Shown one piece after another: positions 26,083 through 35,474 of a stretch of DNA of 64,000 nucleotides (position 1 is the stretch's first letter; the number at the start of each line of letters is the position of its first letter). Origin of the DNA: Deltaproteobacteria bacterium (GTDB taxonomy: Bacteria; Desulfobacterota; Desulfomonilia; UBA1062); the NCBI GenBank assembly GCA_029547045.1, contig JAKPQL010000077.1, forward strand, positions 1 to 64,000, written 5' to 3'. Both the position numbers and the translations under genes were made by a program. The notes beneath the pieces are model-generated. The model saw only the letters and a list, made by a program, of their open reading frames with translations. It did not search any database and had not been told where the DNA came from.

Positions 26083-28871
26083 AAAGGTTTCGGGCATCAC
26101 TGATCTGCTGGATCCTCGTGGTTCTCGCATGCCCGGTTCCCTCCCTTGCCCGGGGGCTCGAAAGCAGGGTCCTGGGGAAACAGCTCTTCGAGGCTCTGCC
26201 CAAGGACCTCCTGAGCGTCACCATCGAGGTGGAAAACGGCTCCGGCCAAAGAGTGGAATGCATGCCCGCCGTGGAGCTCCCCAGTGGATGGAAGCCCATC
26301 ACCCAGGATCACCCCTTCACCCTGGAACCCGGCGGCTCGGAGGTCAGGCTGGTGAGCTTCTTCATCCCCTCCGCGGCGGACACGGGCGAGTATGATATCC
26401 AGTGCATCTTCGCATCGAAGGCCGACCCTTCGCTGGCCACCAGGCAGACCATCCGGGTCACGGTGCTCCCCGTTGCCGGGCTGACGGTGAGGTTCGTGGA
26501 CGCACCGCGCCGGGTGGTGGCGGGCGAAGAATACGAGGCGGCCTTCCTGGTGGGGAATGCAGGCAACCAGGAACAGCGCGTCCATGTGGTCATCTCCAGC
26601 CTCAACGACCTCCCCGCGGTTGCGGACAGGACCGACTTCAGCCTGGGCCCCGGGGCATCGCACCAGGTGCGGGTGACGGTGAGGACACGGGAGTCCGATC
26701 GTGGCGGGTTCACCCACCGGGTGACCTGTCGTGCCGAGGTGGCAGGCAACGAGGAGACGCACGCCATGGCCCAGTCCTTTGTGGAGGTCATCCCCTCCAG
26801 GGCGCGGCCCCTGGAGGGATTCCACAGAATCCCGTCCGCGCTGCGTCTCAGGCAGGCCCTGCAGTCGGTCACGGAGACGACAACGGCTGCGCAGCTGGAG
26901 CTGGAAGGACAGGGGAGCCTTGACGAGGGTGATCTCCACCGGGTGGAGTTCCTCTTCAGGGGCCCTGACACCCTGGACAAGACCGTGCTGGGCAGCAGGG
27001 ACAACTACTCGCTGAGGGCCTCCTCCCCGGTGTACGAGGTAGTGCTCGGGGACGCCCAGTATTCACTGACCCCCCTCACCGAGCAGTTCTTCACGGCCTG
27101 CGGCGCCGGCGGGACAGCCGAATACCGGGGGCTGGCGCTGAAAGGCTACTATGCCCGGTCCCGGTGGGACGAGCCCCACATGAGCCAGGCAGGCGGCGCG
27201 TTCGGGTATGCCTTCCCGGACACGGCCAGGGTGAGCTTTCAGGGACTGAGCAAGGACCAGGACGACATGGACGACAGCCAGAGTCTCTTCACCGCATCGG
27301 TGGAACTCACGCCCATGCCCTGGATGGAGCTTCACGTAGAGGGGGGCTCGGGGACGGGTCCGGACGAGACGGACAGTGCGTACCTGGGGCAGATCGCCTG
27401 CTCAGGCGCCTGGGGCTCTGCACATGCACGGTACATCCATGCCGGCCCAGACTTTCCCGGTTACTACCAGGACCGGGAGCTCATCTCGCTTTCCCTGTCC
27501 GGGCCCATCACGGACACTGTCCAGGTAAATGCGTCCCTTGACCAGGAACGGGGCAACCTAGACAAGGACCAACTCCTCCAGCAGGCCCCCCTCGACCTCA
27601 GGGCGCAGACGGGCCTGAGCTTCCGGCCGTACAGGGATACCACCTATACCCTGAGCCTGTACCACCGCAGGCTCAAGGACCTGATGGACTCCCCTGAGTA
27701 CGAATACACCGAGTACACCCTTCGCTCCGGCATGATGAAAAATGTTCAGGCATTGTCCTGCAATCTCTTTGCAGAGGCAGGGGCGAGGAAAGACCTCCTG
27801 AACGACCGGTCGGATCTCATCTACCAGATCTCCGCCTCCGCCTACCTCCGCTCCGGGCAGGACAGGACCTATGGGGCGCATCTCCGCTACGCCCACGGTG
27901 AAAACTCGGACACGGGAACCCATCGGACCATCACGGCCGGTGTCTCCGGGACGGGGCTCCTCCGCGGCGTCACCCAGGTCACCTGCGGGGCCCAGGTGGA
28001 TGCCTATCCGGATTCCTCCCTGGGGAACAAGTACCTGCTGAGCGCATCGGCCAGGCATCCTGCCGGCAGTGAAGGCTCTCTCCTGCTGAAGGCAACCCAG
28101 ACCCTGTATGACGACCACGACTACGACCAGGACGAGACAACGCTCATCCTCGAGTATGAGCACCGCTTCGGCCTGCCCGTGGCAAGGAAAGCGGGGGTGA
28201 GCTCGGTGTCGGGGGTGGTGAAGGACGCCCTCACCGGGGCGCCCCTGGGCGGCGTGCTGCTGAGGCTCGACCAGGAGACCTTCGCCACCGGGCCGGACGG
28301 GAGGTTCGCCTTCACCTCGGCGAGACCGGGCCCGGCCTACCTCTCCATCGACGCATCGAGGATCGGGCTCGACCGGATACCCGCCTGCGACAGCCCCCTT
28401 GGTCTGGACCTGGAGGCAGGGACGGACCACCCTCTGGAGATCCTCGTCACGACAAAGGCCGTCCTCACCGGTCAGGTGGTGCTCCACCGGGCCGCTGCAG
28501 CGGGGGGCGGCGTTCCCTACGAGCTGGAACAGGCGCCCGGCGTCCCAGGCCCGAAGGCTCAGGGAAGGGAGCTGGTGGAGGCAGAGGGACTGGCAAACAT
28601 CCTGGTGATCCTGACCGGCCCGGGTGGCACTGTACGCACCCTCACCGATACCCGTGGCAGGTTCCGCTTCACGGAGCTCCGCCCCGGGGCATGGACGCTC
28701 ACCGTGGACCCCGGGAACCTGCCCGCCTACCACGCCCCGGAAAGTGCCGAGATGCACCTGAACCTGAGTCCTGGAGAGGTCAAAGACTTGACCGTCAGGG
28801 TCCTCCCCCAGAAGAGGCGCATCCGCATCATGGAAGAGGGGGGCACCGTTGTCCAGCCCAGGGCGCCGTGA
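26079..28871 (+). CDS. Large exported usher-like protein: N-terminal Ig-like (NEW3-type) domains, central beta-barrel-like region, C-terminal carboxypeptidase-regulatory-like repeats
   Basis: Signal peptide; VTIEVENGSGQRVECMPAVELPSGWKPI; long run of alternating aromatic/polar strands; SVSGVVKDALTGAPLGGVLLRLDQETFATGPDGRFAFTSARPG. Confidence 0.7.
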   Translation: MKRFRASLICWILVVLACPVPSLARGLESRVLGKQLFEALPKDLLSVTIEVENGSGQRVECMPAVELPSGWKPITQDHPFTLEPGGSEVRLVSFFIPSAADTGEYDIQCIFASKADPSLATRQTIRVTVLPVAGLTVRFVDAPRRVVAGEEYEAAFLVGNAGNQEQRVHVVISSLNDLPAVADRTDFSLGPGASHQVRVTVRTRESDRGGFTHRVTCRAEVAGNEETHAMAQSFVEVIPSRARPLEGFHRIPSALRLRQALQSVTETTTAAQLELEGQGSLDEGDLHRVEFLFRGPDTLDKTVLGSRDNYSLRASSPVYEVVLGDAQYSLTPLTEQFFTACGAGGTAEYRGLALKGYYARSRWDEPHMSQAGGAFGYAFPDTARVSFQGLSKDQDDMDDSQSLFTASVELTPMPWMELHVEGGSGTGPDETDSAYLGQIACSGAWGSAHARYIHAGPDFPGYYQDRELISLSLSGPITDTVQVNASLDQERGNLDKDQLLQQAPLDLRAQTGLSFRPYRDTTYTLSLYHRRLKDLMDSPEYEYTEYTLRSGMMKNVQALSCNLFAEAGARKDLLNDRSDLIYQISASAYLRSGQDRTYGAHLRYAHGENSDTGTHRTITAGVSGTGLLRGVTQVTCGAQVDAYPDSSLGNKYLLSASARHPAGSEGSLLLKATQTLYDDHDYDQDETTLILEYEHRFGLPVARKAGVSSVSGVVKDALTGAPLGGVLLRLDQETFATGPDGRFAFTSARPGPAYLSIDASRIGLDRIPACDSPLGLDLEAGTDHPLEILVTTKAVLTGQVVLHRAAAAGGGVPYELEQAPGVPGPKAQGRELVEAEGLANILVILTGPGGTVRTLTDTRGRFRFTELRPGAWTLTVDPGNLPAYHAPESAEMHLNLSPGEVKDLTVRVLPQKRRIRIMEEGGTVVQPRAP

Positions 28872-28930
28872 ACAGAGTCCTTCCGGCATGCACCTTGACC
28901 TCGCCCGGGCGCTCTGATAAAGCTCAACCC

Positions 28931-29746
28931 ATGGATTTTCCCCTCATCGACAGGGCCGTGGACCTGCTTCTGAGATCGAAACACACGGTGGTCCTCACCG
29001 GTGCGGGCATATCAACCGAATCAGGGGTGCCTGACTTCCGTTCGCCCGGGGGCATCTGGGAGCGGTACGATCCCACCCTCTTCTTCTATGCTCGGTTCGT
29101 GGCCGAGCCTGACGTGGTATGGAGATGCCTCATAGAGATGAACTCATCCGGGTCCCTGTCCCTGTGGGACGCAAGGCCCAACCGGGGCCACCTCGCCTTG
29201 GCGGAACTGGAGGACATGGGGCTCGTCAAGGCAGTCATCACGCAGAACGTGGACAACCTTCACCAGAAGGCGGGCAGTCGCACCGTCATCGAGTTCCACG
29301 GCAACATGCTCGTGTTCAGGTGCCTCGACTGCGGCCGCAGGTACGGGTACGAACAGCTCCTGGAGATCATCGCCGAAGGCACCTCCCTCCCACCCCGGTG
29401 CGAGTGCGGGGGCGTGCTCAAACCCGATGCAGTGTTCTTCGGTGAGGCCATACCCGCCGATGCCCTCAACGAATCGTTCCGGCACGCCCAGGAGTGTGAC
29501 CTCATGCTGGTGGTGGGCACCTCGGCACAGATCGAGCCCGCGGCGTCGCTGCCCATTGTGGCAAAGGGCATGCACTCCATGTTCCGGGGCATGGGGGCGT
29601 TCTTCTCCAAGATCACCTCCCATGTCATCGAGATCAACCGGGAGCCCACCCCGCTCACCGGCGAGGTTTCGGATTTCCTCATCCAGGGGAGCGCCGGGGA
29701 GATCCTGTCGCTCATCGTGCAGAAGGTGAAGGAAAAGAGGGGCTAG
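28931..29746 (+). CDS. cobB: NAD-dependent protein deacylase, sirtuin family
   Basis: VVLTGAGISTESGVPDFRSPGGIW, TQNVDNLHQKAGS, FHGN, Zn cysteines CLDC...CEC, VVGTSAQIEPAASLP. Confidence 0.93.
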   Translation: MDFPLIDRAVDLLLRSKHTVVLTGAGISTESGVPDFRSPGGIWERYDPTLFFYARFVAEPDVVWRCLIEMNSSGSLSLWDARPNRGHLALAELEDMGLVKAVITQNVDNLHQKAGSRTVIEFHGNMLVFRCLDCGRRYGYEQLLEIIAEGTSLPPRCECGGVLKPDAVFFGEAIPADALNESFRHAQECDLMLVVGTSAQIEPAASLPIVAKGMHSMFRGMGAFFSKITSHVIEINREPTPLTGEVSDFLIQGSAGEILSLIVQKVKEKRG

Positions 29747-29747
29747 C

Positions 29748-30563
29748 ATGATCATCACCGGGAGCACACGGGTATTCACCATTCTCAGCCACCCCTCCAC
29801 CCACGTCACGGCACCCCTGATCTTCAACCACCTCTTCTCCTCCATGGGCCTGGACATGGTCTACATCGCCCACGACGTCCTGCCCGGATCCGTGCCCCAT
29901 GCCCTGAAGTCGTTTGCCGGCTGGGAAAACCTCGGCGGGTTCAACGTGACGATCCCCCACAAGGAGTCGGTTGCCGGCCTCCTCACCGACCTGTGCCCCG
30001 TATCGAGACGGATCGGGGTGGTGAACACGGTGGTGCGGCTGCCGGACGGCTCCCTCAGAGGCGCCAACACCGACGGCATCGGGGCACTTTTGGCCATCGG
30101 CCCCGCCGGGGGAGCATCCTGCCTGGTCATGGGCGCAGGCGGGGCATCCCGGGCCATCGTGCACGCACTGCTGGAGGCCGGCGCCTCGAAGGTCCTGATC
30201 CTGAACCGTTCCCCCGAGGGTGCCCGGCGCCTGTGCGCGCTCATGGGCAGCGAGGCCGTGCGCCCCTATGCGGGAGACCCCCTCGAGGAGATGGACATCG
30301 TGGTCCAGGCGACCCCGGTGTCTGATGCAATCCCCTTTCGCCTTGACCTTTCGCGATTCAGGCCTGCGACCCGAATCCTGGAGACCATCATGCGGCCCAC
30401 CGCACTTGCCGAAAAAGCCCGCGAGCTGGGACTTCGCCTCATCCAGGGTCAGGCCATGCTCTACCACCAGACCCGGGAGAATTTCCGGATCCTCACCGGG
30501 CTTGATCTCCCGCAGGACGCGCTCGACAGCGCCTTCGCATCCATCGGGTACCATCGGCCATGA
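29748..30563 (+). CDS. aroE: Shikimate dehydrogenase
   Basis: GFNVTIPHKESVA, GVVNTVVR, GANTDGIGALLAI, VMGAGGASRAIVHALLEAGASKVLILNRS. Confidence 0.88.
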   Translation: MIITGSTRVFTILSHPSTHVTAPLIFNHLFSSMGLDMVYIAHDVLPGSVPHALKSFAGWENLGGFNVTIPHKESVAGLLTDLCPVSRRIGVVNTVVRLPDGSLRGANTDGIGALLAIGPAGGASCLVMGAGGASRAIVHALLEAGASKVLILNRSPEGARRLCALMGSEAVRPYAGDPLEEMDIVVQATPVSDAIPFRLDLSRFRPATRILETIMRPTALAEKARELGLRLIQGQAMLYHQTRENFRILTGLDLPQDALDSAFASIGYHRP

Positions 30564-30724
30564 GGACGTACATCATCTGCACCCGAAGGAGAGGCAGGCC
30601 CAAGGTCGCCATCGAGGTGTGCAAGGCCTGCAGATACGGCAGGAGATGCAAGCACTTCTCCGCCTACCGCAATCCCCCGCTCTTCCCGGACTCGGAAAAA
30701 CCGCGAGGAAATGCAATTCCTTGA
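30560..30724 (+). CDS. 54-aa basic cysteine-rich small protein
   Basis: Translation MRTYIICTRRRGRPKVAIEVCKACRYGRRCKHFSAYRNPPLFPDSEKPRGNAIP; ATGA overlap with aroE stop; below the ORF-track size cutoff. Confidence 0.6.
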   Translation: MRTYIICTRRRGRPKVAIEVCKACRYGRRCKHFSAYRNPPLFPDSEKPRGNAIP

Positions 30725-30749
30725 CAGTGCCTGGAAGAGGCACTATGGT
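30721..30749 (+). promoter_or_regulatory. Sigma-70-type promoter for def (TTGACA-N17-TATGGT) with inverted repeat spacer
   Basis: TTGACA 30721-30726, TATGGT 30744-30749, AGTGCCT-ggaag-AGGCACT at 30726-30744. Confidence 0.6.
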
Positions 30750-30757
30750 ACCTCTGT

Positions 30758-31258
30758 ATGCCGCAGAGACATATCCTCATCTACCCCGAGCCTGTCCTGA
30801 AGGCCCCGGCCAGCCAGATCGAGAACATCGACCTCGATATCGTCACGCTGGCCCGGGACATGGAGGAGGCCATGTACGAGGCCCCTGGCGTGGGCCTTGC
30901 TGCGCCGCAGGTGGGCAGCGGCAGGCGGCTCATCCTCGTGGATCCCACGGCCAAGAGGGGATCGGGCAGCCTGCTGGTGGTCCTGAACCCGGTCATCGTG
31001 GAGCGGGAGGGCAGTGTGACGGACAGTGAGATGTGCCTGAGCGTGCCAGAGATCTCGGTGGACGTGAAGCGTTCCGAGAGGATCCTCATCAGGGGCGTAA
31101 ACCTCGACGGTAAGGAGGTCACCATCGAGGCCGAGGGGTTTCTGGCACGGATCTTCCAGCACGAGATCGACCACCTCGACGGCAAGGTCATCCTGGACTA
31201 TGCCTCGGCTCTGAAACGGGCCATCTACCTGAAGAAGAGGAAAAAGGGGAAGATATGA
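30758..31258 (+). CDS. def: Peptide deformylase
   Basis: GVGLAAPQVG, EMCLSVPE (variant of EGCLS), FQHEIDHLDGKVILDY. Confidence 0.93.
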   Translation: MPQRHILIYPEPVLKAPASQIENIDLDIVTLARDMEEAMYEAPGVGLAAPQVGSGRRLILVDPTAKRGSGSLLVVLNPVIVEREGSVTDSEMCLSVPEISVDVKRSERILIRGVNLDGKEVTIEAEGFLARIFQHEIDHLDGKVILDYASALKRAIYLKKRKKGKI

Positions 31259-32187
31259 GGATCGCCTTCATGGGCACACCAGCATTTGCCGTGCCCACCC
31301 TTGCCGCCCTCATGAGCTCCCATGGGCATGAGATCATGTTCGTCCTCACCCAGCCGGACAAGCCCCAGGGGAGGGGCATGCACCTCCAGGCGCCTCCCGT
31401 CAAGGACGCGGCGCTCTCGGGGGGCCTCCGCGTGGTCCAGCCCGAGCGCCTCAGGGATAACGCCGAGGTGAGGGACCTTTTCGTCGAGGCGAGACTCGAC
31501 GCGGCGGTGGTGGTGGCCTACGGCAGGCTGATCCCCGCCGGATGGCTGGATATCCCCCGGCTCGGGTTCATCAACGTGCATGCATCCCTCCTGCCAGAGC
31601 TCCGGGGCGCGGCACCCATCAACCGGGCCATCCTCGCGGGCCTCTCCACCACAGGCGTCAGCATCATGCAGATCGAGGCCGCCATGGACACGGGGCCGGT
31701 CTTTGCCCGGTCCGAAACGGCGATTACGGAGCAGGACGACGCACTGACCCTTTCCGAGCGGCTGAGCGTCCTGGGGGCACGCACGCTCATGGAGACCCTG
31801 CCCCTCATCGACGAGGGACGCATCCGGCCCGAGCCCCAGGACCATGCCCGGGCCACCTATGCGCCCATGCTCACCAGGGAGGAGGGCGAGATCGACTGGA
31901 CGCAGGACCTGGACACGATCCGCAACATGATCCGCGGCCTTGTCCCCTGGCCCTGCGCATACACCTTCCTGAACGGAAAGATGCTCAAGATCCTGCAGGC
32001 CGTATGCGAGCCGGGCGAGACAGGGCACCCGCCCGGAACGCTCTTCAAGGACCGCACAGGGGTGCGCATCGCCTGCACAGGCGGGAGCATCGTACCGCAG
32101 AGACTCCAGGTGGAGGGAAAGAAGGCCGTCGCCTGTGACGCCTTCTCATGCGGTCTCAAGACCAACCGGGCAATTCTGGGGAGGTGA
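31255..32187 (+). CDS. fmt: Methionyl-tRNA formyltransferase
   Basis: MRIAFMGTPAFAVPTLAAL, NVHASLLPELRGAAPINRAIL; ATGA overlap with def. Confidence 0.95.
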   Translation: MRIAFMGTPAFAVPTLAALMSSHGHEIMFVLTQPDKPQGRGMHLQAPPVKDAALSGGLRVVQPERLRDNAEVRDLFVEARLDAAVVVAYGRLIPAGWLDIPRLGFINVHASLLPELRGAAPINRAILAGLSTTGVSIMQIEAAMDTGPVFARSETAITEQDDALTLSERLSVLGARTLMETLPLIDEGRIRPEPQDHARATYAPMLTREEGEIDWTQDLDTIRNMIRGLVPWPCAYTFLNGKMLKILQAVCEPGETGHPPGTLFKDRTGVRIACTGGSIVPQRLQVEGKKAVACDAFSCGLKTNRAILGR

Positions 32188-32192
32188 TCCGG

Positions 32193-32858
32193 ATGCCGGA
32201 CGTCATCATCGCACCATCCATTCTCTCGGCCGACTTCGCCCACCTGGGCCGGGACATCGACGCCGTGGTGTCCGCCGGGGCCCGGTGGATCCACGTGGAT
32301 GTCATGGACGGCGTGTTCGTGCCCAACATCACCATCGGCCCAGTGGTGGTGAAGAGCATCCGCAGGACCACCAGGGCGTTCCTCGACTGCCACCTCATGA
32401 TCACCGAGCCTGACCGGTACATCGATGACTTCCGCTCGGCCGGTGCGGACGGCATCACGGTGCATGCGGAGGCGACACGGCACCTGCAGCGCACCCTGGC
32501 TACCATCAGGGGCATGGGCCTCAAGGCAGGCGTCTCCCTGAACCCCTCCACCCCGCTGGATGCCGTCAGGTACTGCCTGGCCGACCTCGACCTGCTCCTC
32601 ATCATGACCGTGAATCCCGGGTTCGGCGGCCAGTCCTTCATCAGTTCCATGCTCCAGAAGATTTCGGACGCAAAGGCCATGATCGGCGGCCATCCCATCC
32701 AGCTCCAGGTGGACGGGGGAGTCACCAAGGAAAACCTGGCCATGCTCGCACAAGCGGGCGTAGAGAACATGGTCGCAGGGTCCAGCATCTTTTCCACCCC
32801 TGACCCGGGAAAGACCGTAAAGGAGATGATTGACATTGTCCGAAGCGTCCAGCGTTAG
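32193..32858 (+). CDS. rpe: Ribulose-phosphate 3-epimerase
   Basis: IAPSILSADFAHLG, HVDVMDGVFVPNITIGP, MTVNPGFGGQSFI, QVDGGV. Confidence 0.95.
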   Translation: MPDVIIAPSILSADFAHLGRDIDAVVSAGARWIHVDVMDGVFVPNITIGPVVVKSIRRTTRAFLDCHLMITEPDRYIDDFRSAGADGITVHAEATRHLQRTLATIRGMGLKAGVSLNPSTPLDAVRYCLADLDLLLIMTVNPGFGGQSFISSMLQKISDAKAMIGGHPIQLQVDGGVTKENLAMLAQAGVENMVAGSSIFSTPDPGKTVKEMIDIVRSVQR

Positions 32859-34446
32859 ACTCCTCGCCGCCCTCGTCCTCGCAGCGGGCCTGATCGGCTG
32901 CGCGCATGCGCCCGTCCCTCAACCCCCTCCCTACGAGACCCTGCAGGACCCCAACCTCATCATGGTGGTCGCCCGCTACGAGGAGAACCAGGGCAACTGG
33001 GAGGAGGCCCTGAAGCTGTACTCGCGCCTGGACACCCCGTACGCCTGGCTGGCACGGGCGCGCATCTACTACGTCATCGAGGACAACACCGCATCGCTCG
33101 CAGAGCTGCAGAAGGTCATCGACGACGGCACCTACCTCCAGGAGGCCCTGGAGATGAGGATCAGGATCCATGCCCGGGGAGGCAACTGGGACATGGCCAT
33201 CAAGGACACCGAGGCCCTGTCCAAGAAATACCCGGAGAACGTCCAGATCAAGATCAATCTCGCCAACATCAGGATCATCACCGGCGACTACCGGCAGGCA
33301 AAGGCCATCCTGAAGGGGCTCATCGGAAAGGGCGACGACAGCATCATCCACTACACCACGGCGCGGGCGTGCATCGGGGAGCGGGATTTCACCTGTGCCA
33401 AGGAATCCCTGAGGAAGACCATCGACACACGCCCCGAATTCATCCCCGCATACCTGGACCTTGCCCGGATCCATGCCTTGCTGGGGGAGCTGAGCCAGGC
33501 CGAGGGCACCTACCTGAAGCTGCTGGACGTGGAGCCGTTCTCGAACGAGGCCCATCTCGCCCTGGTGGAGTACTACATCGACCAGAAACGCTACAAGGAC
33601 GCCATCGAGCACCTGAAATCGGTCCTCGAGACGAACCCCGACCCCCTGGTGCTGCGCAAGCTCATCGTCCTGGACCTCCAGGAGGGTCGGTTCGAGGACG
33701 CGCTGAACCTCATCAGGGGCATGCAGGAGATGACCGACGACGACAGGTACTACCTCGCCCTGGCGTACGCAGGGCTCGAACGGTACGAGGAGGCGCTCCT
33801 GGTGCTCAGGGACATCCCCCTGTCCGGGAAAATGGGGTGCGACACCACCATGGTCACCTCCTCCATCCTCAAGAACATGGACCGGAACGAGGAGTCCGTG
33901 AAGGTCCTGGAAGATGCCTGGAAGAATTACGCAGACCTCGGCACGTGTAACGAGATCGGCTACCAGCTCGCCACCGAACTCGATGCCGTGGGCAGGAGGG
34001 ACGACGGCCTGCGGATCGCCCTGAAACTCCTGGAAAAGGATCCCCAGGACCCCATCGCCCTGAACTTCGTGGGATATGTGTGGGCGGACCGGGGCATGAA
34101 CCTGGACAAGGCATACACCATGATCCGGGATGCCCTGGAGATGAAGCCCGATGACCCGTACATCCTCGACTCCATGGCCTGGGTCCTGTATAAGATGGGC
34201 AGGAGCAGGGAGGCGCTCACGTACATCGAGAAGGCGCTGAATGCCCTGAAGGACGACCCCACCATCAACGAGCACATGGGCGACATCCTGAAGAGCCTGG
34301 GCCAGACGGACAGGGCCTTGGACTTCTACCTCAAGTCATCCCTGCTCAACCGGTCGACGAACAACGACCTGAAGGACAAGATCAACAGGATCCTCAAGCC
34401 GGAGCGGCAGGCCGGAGGGGAACACAAGGAGTTGACAGTCCCATGA
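32830..34446 (+). CDS. TPR-repeat lipoprotein
   Basis: TTG start; lipobox LIGCAHAP; multiple TPR units through the C-terminus. Confidence 0.82.
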   Translation: MTLSEASSVRLLAALVLAAGLIGCAHAPVPQPPPYETLQDPNLIMVVARYEENQGNWEEALKLYSRLDTPYAWLARARIYYVIEDNTASLAELQKVIDDGTYLQEALEMRIRIHARGGNWDMAIKDTEALSKKYPENVQIKINLANIRIITGDYRQAKAILKGLIGKGDDSIIHYTTARACIGERDFTCAKESLRKTIDTRPEFIPAYLDLARIHALLGELSQAEGTYLKLLDVEPFSNEAHLALVEYYIDQKRYKDAIEHLKSVLETNPDPLVLRKLIVLDLQEGRFEDALNLIRGMQEMTDDDRYYLALAYAGLERYEEALLVLRDIPLSGKMGCDTTMVTSSILKNMDRNEESVKVLEDAWKNYADLGTCNEIGYQLATELDAVGRRDDGLRIALKLLEKDPQDPIALNFVGYVWADRGMNLDKAYTMIRDALEMKPDDPYILDSMAWVLYKMGRSREALTYIEKALNALKDDPTINEHMGDILKSLGQTDRALDFYLKSSLLNRSTNNDLKDKINRILKPERQAGGEHKELTVP

Positions 34447-35471
34447 GCAATGAAGCGCGAGTCGGCATCTTCGTCATCGTGATCGTGGTCATCTTCGTGG
34501 TGCTCTCCATGAAGATCGGCGAGGTGAGCTTCTCAAAGAAGGCCACCTACCCTATCACCATGGTCTTCTCCTCCGTGGAGGGGCTCAAGGTGTCCTCACC
34601 CCTCGAACTCGCAGGGGTTGAGGTGGGCAAGGTGACCGGGATCTCGCTGAACAAGGATTACTCAGCCGTAGTCACGGCAATGCTGAACGAGGACATCATG
34701 CTCCCCATCGACTCCACGGCCTCTGTGGCCACCAAAGGCGTGCTCGGTGACAAGATCATCATCCTGTCTCCCGGTGTCGCAAAGGCCTTTGTGGAACCCG
34801 GGGGCAATCTTGCCAGGACAAAGGTCCCCCCGTCGCTCGACACCCTGCTCACCCAGGTGGGGGAGCTCGCGCAGAACCTCACAGAGCTCAGCGGGGCGCT
34901 GAACGCGTCCTTCGGGGACGAGGAGGCCCTCAGGGAGATCGTCCTGAACCTGCGCAACCTGACATCCGATACCTCGGAGCTCATATCCGAGAACAAGGAC
35001 AACCTCACGGCCATCGTCTCCAACATGAGGGTCATAACGGACGACTTCACCGTCATCTCCAAGAACCTCACCAGCACGAGCGTGAATATCGACGATATCG
35101 CCTCCACGGTGAACTCGGGCCAGGGGTCCCTGGGCAAACTGGTCAGGGACGATGCGCTGTACGACTCCATGGTGGAGTTCATGGAGTCGGCAGAGACGCT
35201 CATGGAGAGGATGAACGGCAATGACAGCACGCTCGGCATGCTCATGAACGACAGCACCCTCTACGAGAACCTTTCCGTCACGGCCGGGAACCTGCGCTTC
35301 ATCACCGACCAGATGGCCTCGGGCAAGGGGACGCTCGGCCGCCTCATGACGGACGAAGAGCTCTACACGGACATGCGCGAGACCCTGCAGAGCGCCAACA
35401 AGGCCATGCAGGGCATCGAGGAGCAGACGCCCATCTCTGTCTTCGGGACGGTCCTGGGCGTGATCTGGTGA
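34443..35471 (+). CDS. MlaD/MCE family protein
   Basis: N-terminal TM then VFSSVEGLKVSSPLELAGVEVGKVTGISL (MCE domain); long helical C-terminus; ATGA overlap with upstream TPR gene. Confidence 0.9.
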   Translation: MSNEARVGIFVIVIVVIFVVLSMKIGEVSFSKKATYPITMVFSSVEGLKVSSPLELAGVEVGKVTGISLNKDYSAVVTAMLNEDIMLPIDSTASVATKGVLGDKIIILSPGVAKAFVEPGGNLARTKVPPSLDTLLTQVGELAQNLTELSGALNASFGDEEALREIVLNLRNLTSDTSELISENKDNLTAIVSNMRVITDDFTVISKNLTSTSVNIDDIASTVNSGQGSLGKLVRDDALYDSMVEFMESAETLMERMNGNDSTLGMLMNDSTLYENLSVTAGNLRFITDQMASGKGTLGRLMTDEELYTDMRETLQSANKAMQGIEEQTPISVFGTVLGVIW

Positions 35472-35474
35472 GGG

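Noticed and set aside
34433-34445. TTGACA immediately before the MlaD start
   Set aside because: Lies in the 3' coding end of the TPR gene with no -10; likely chance codon pair
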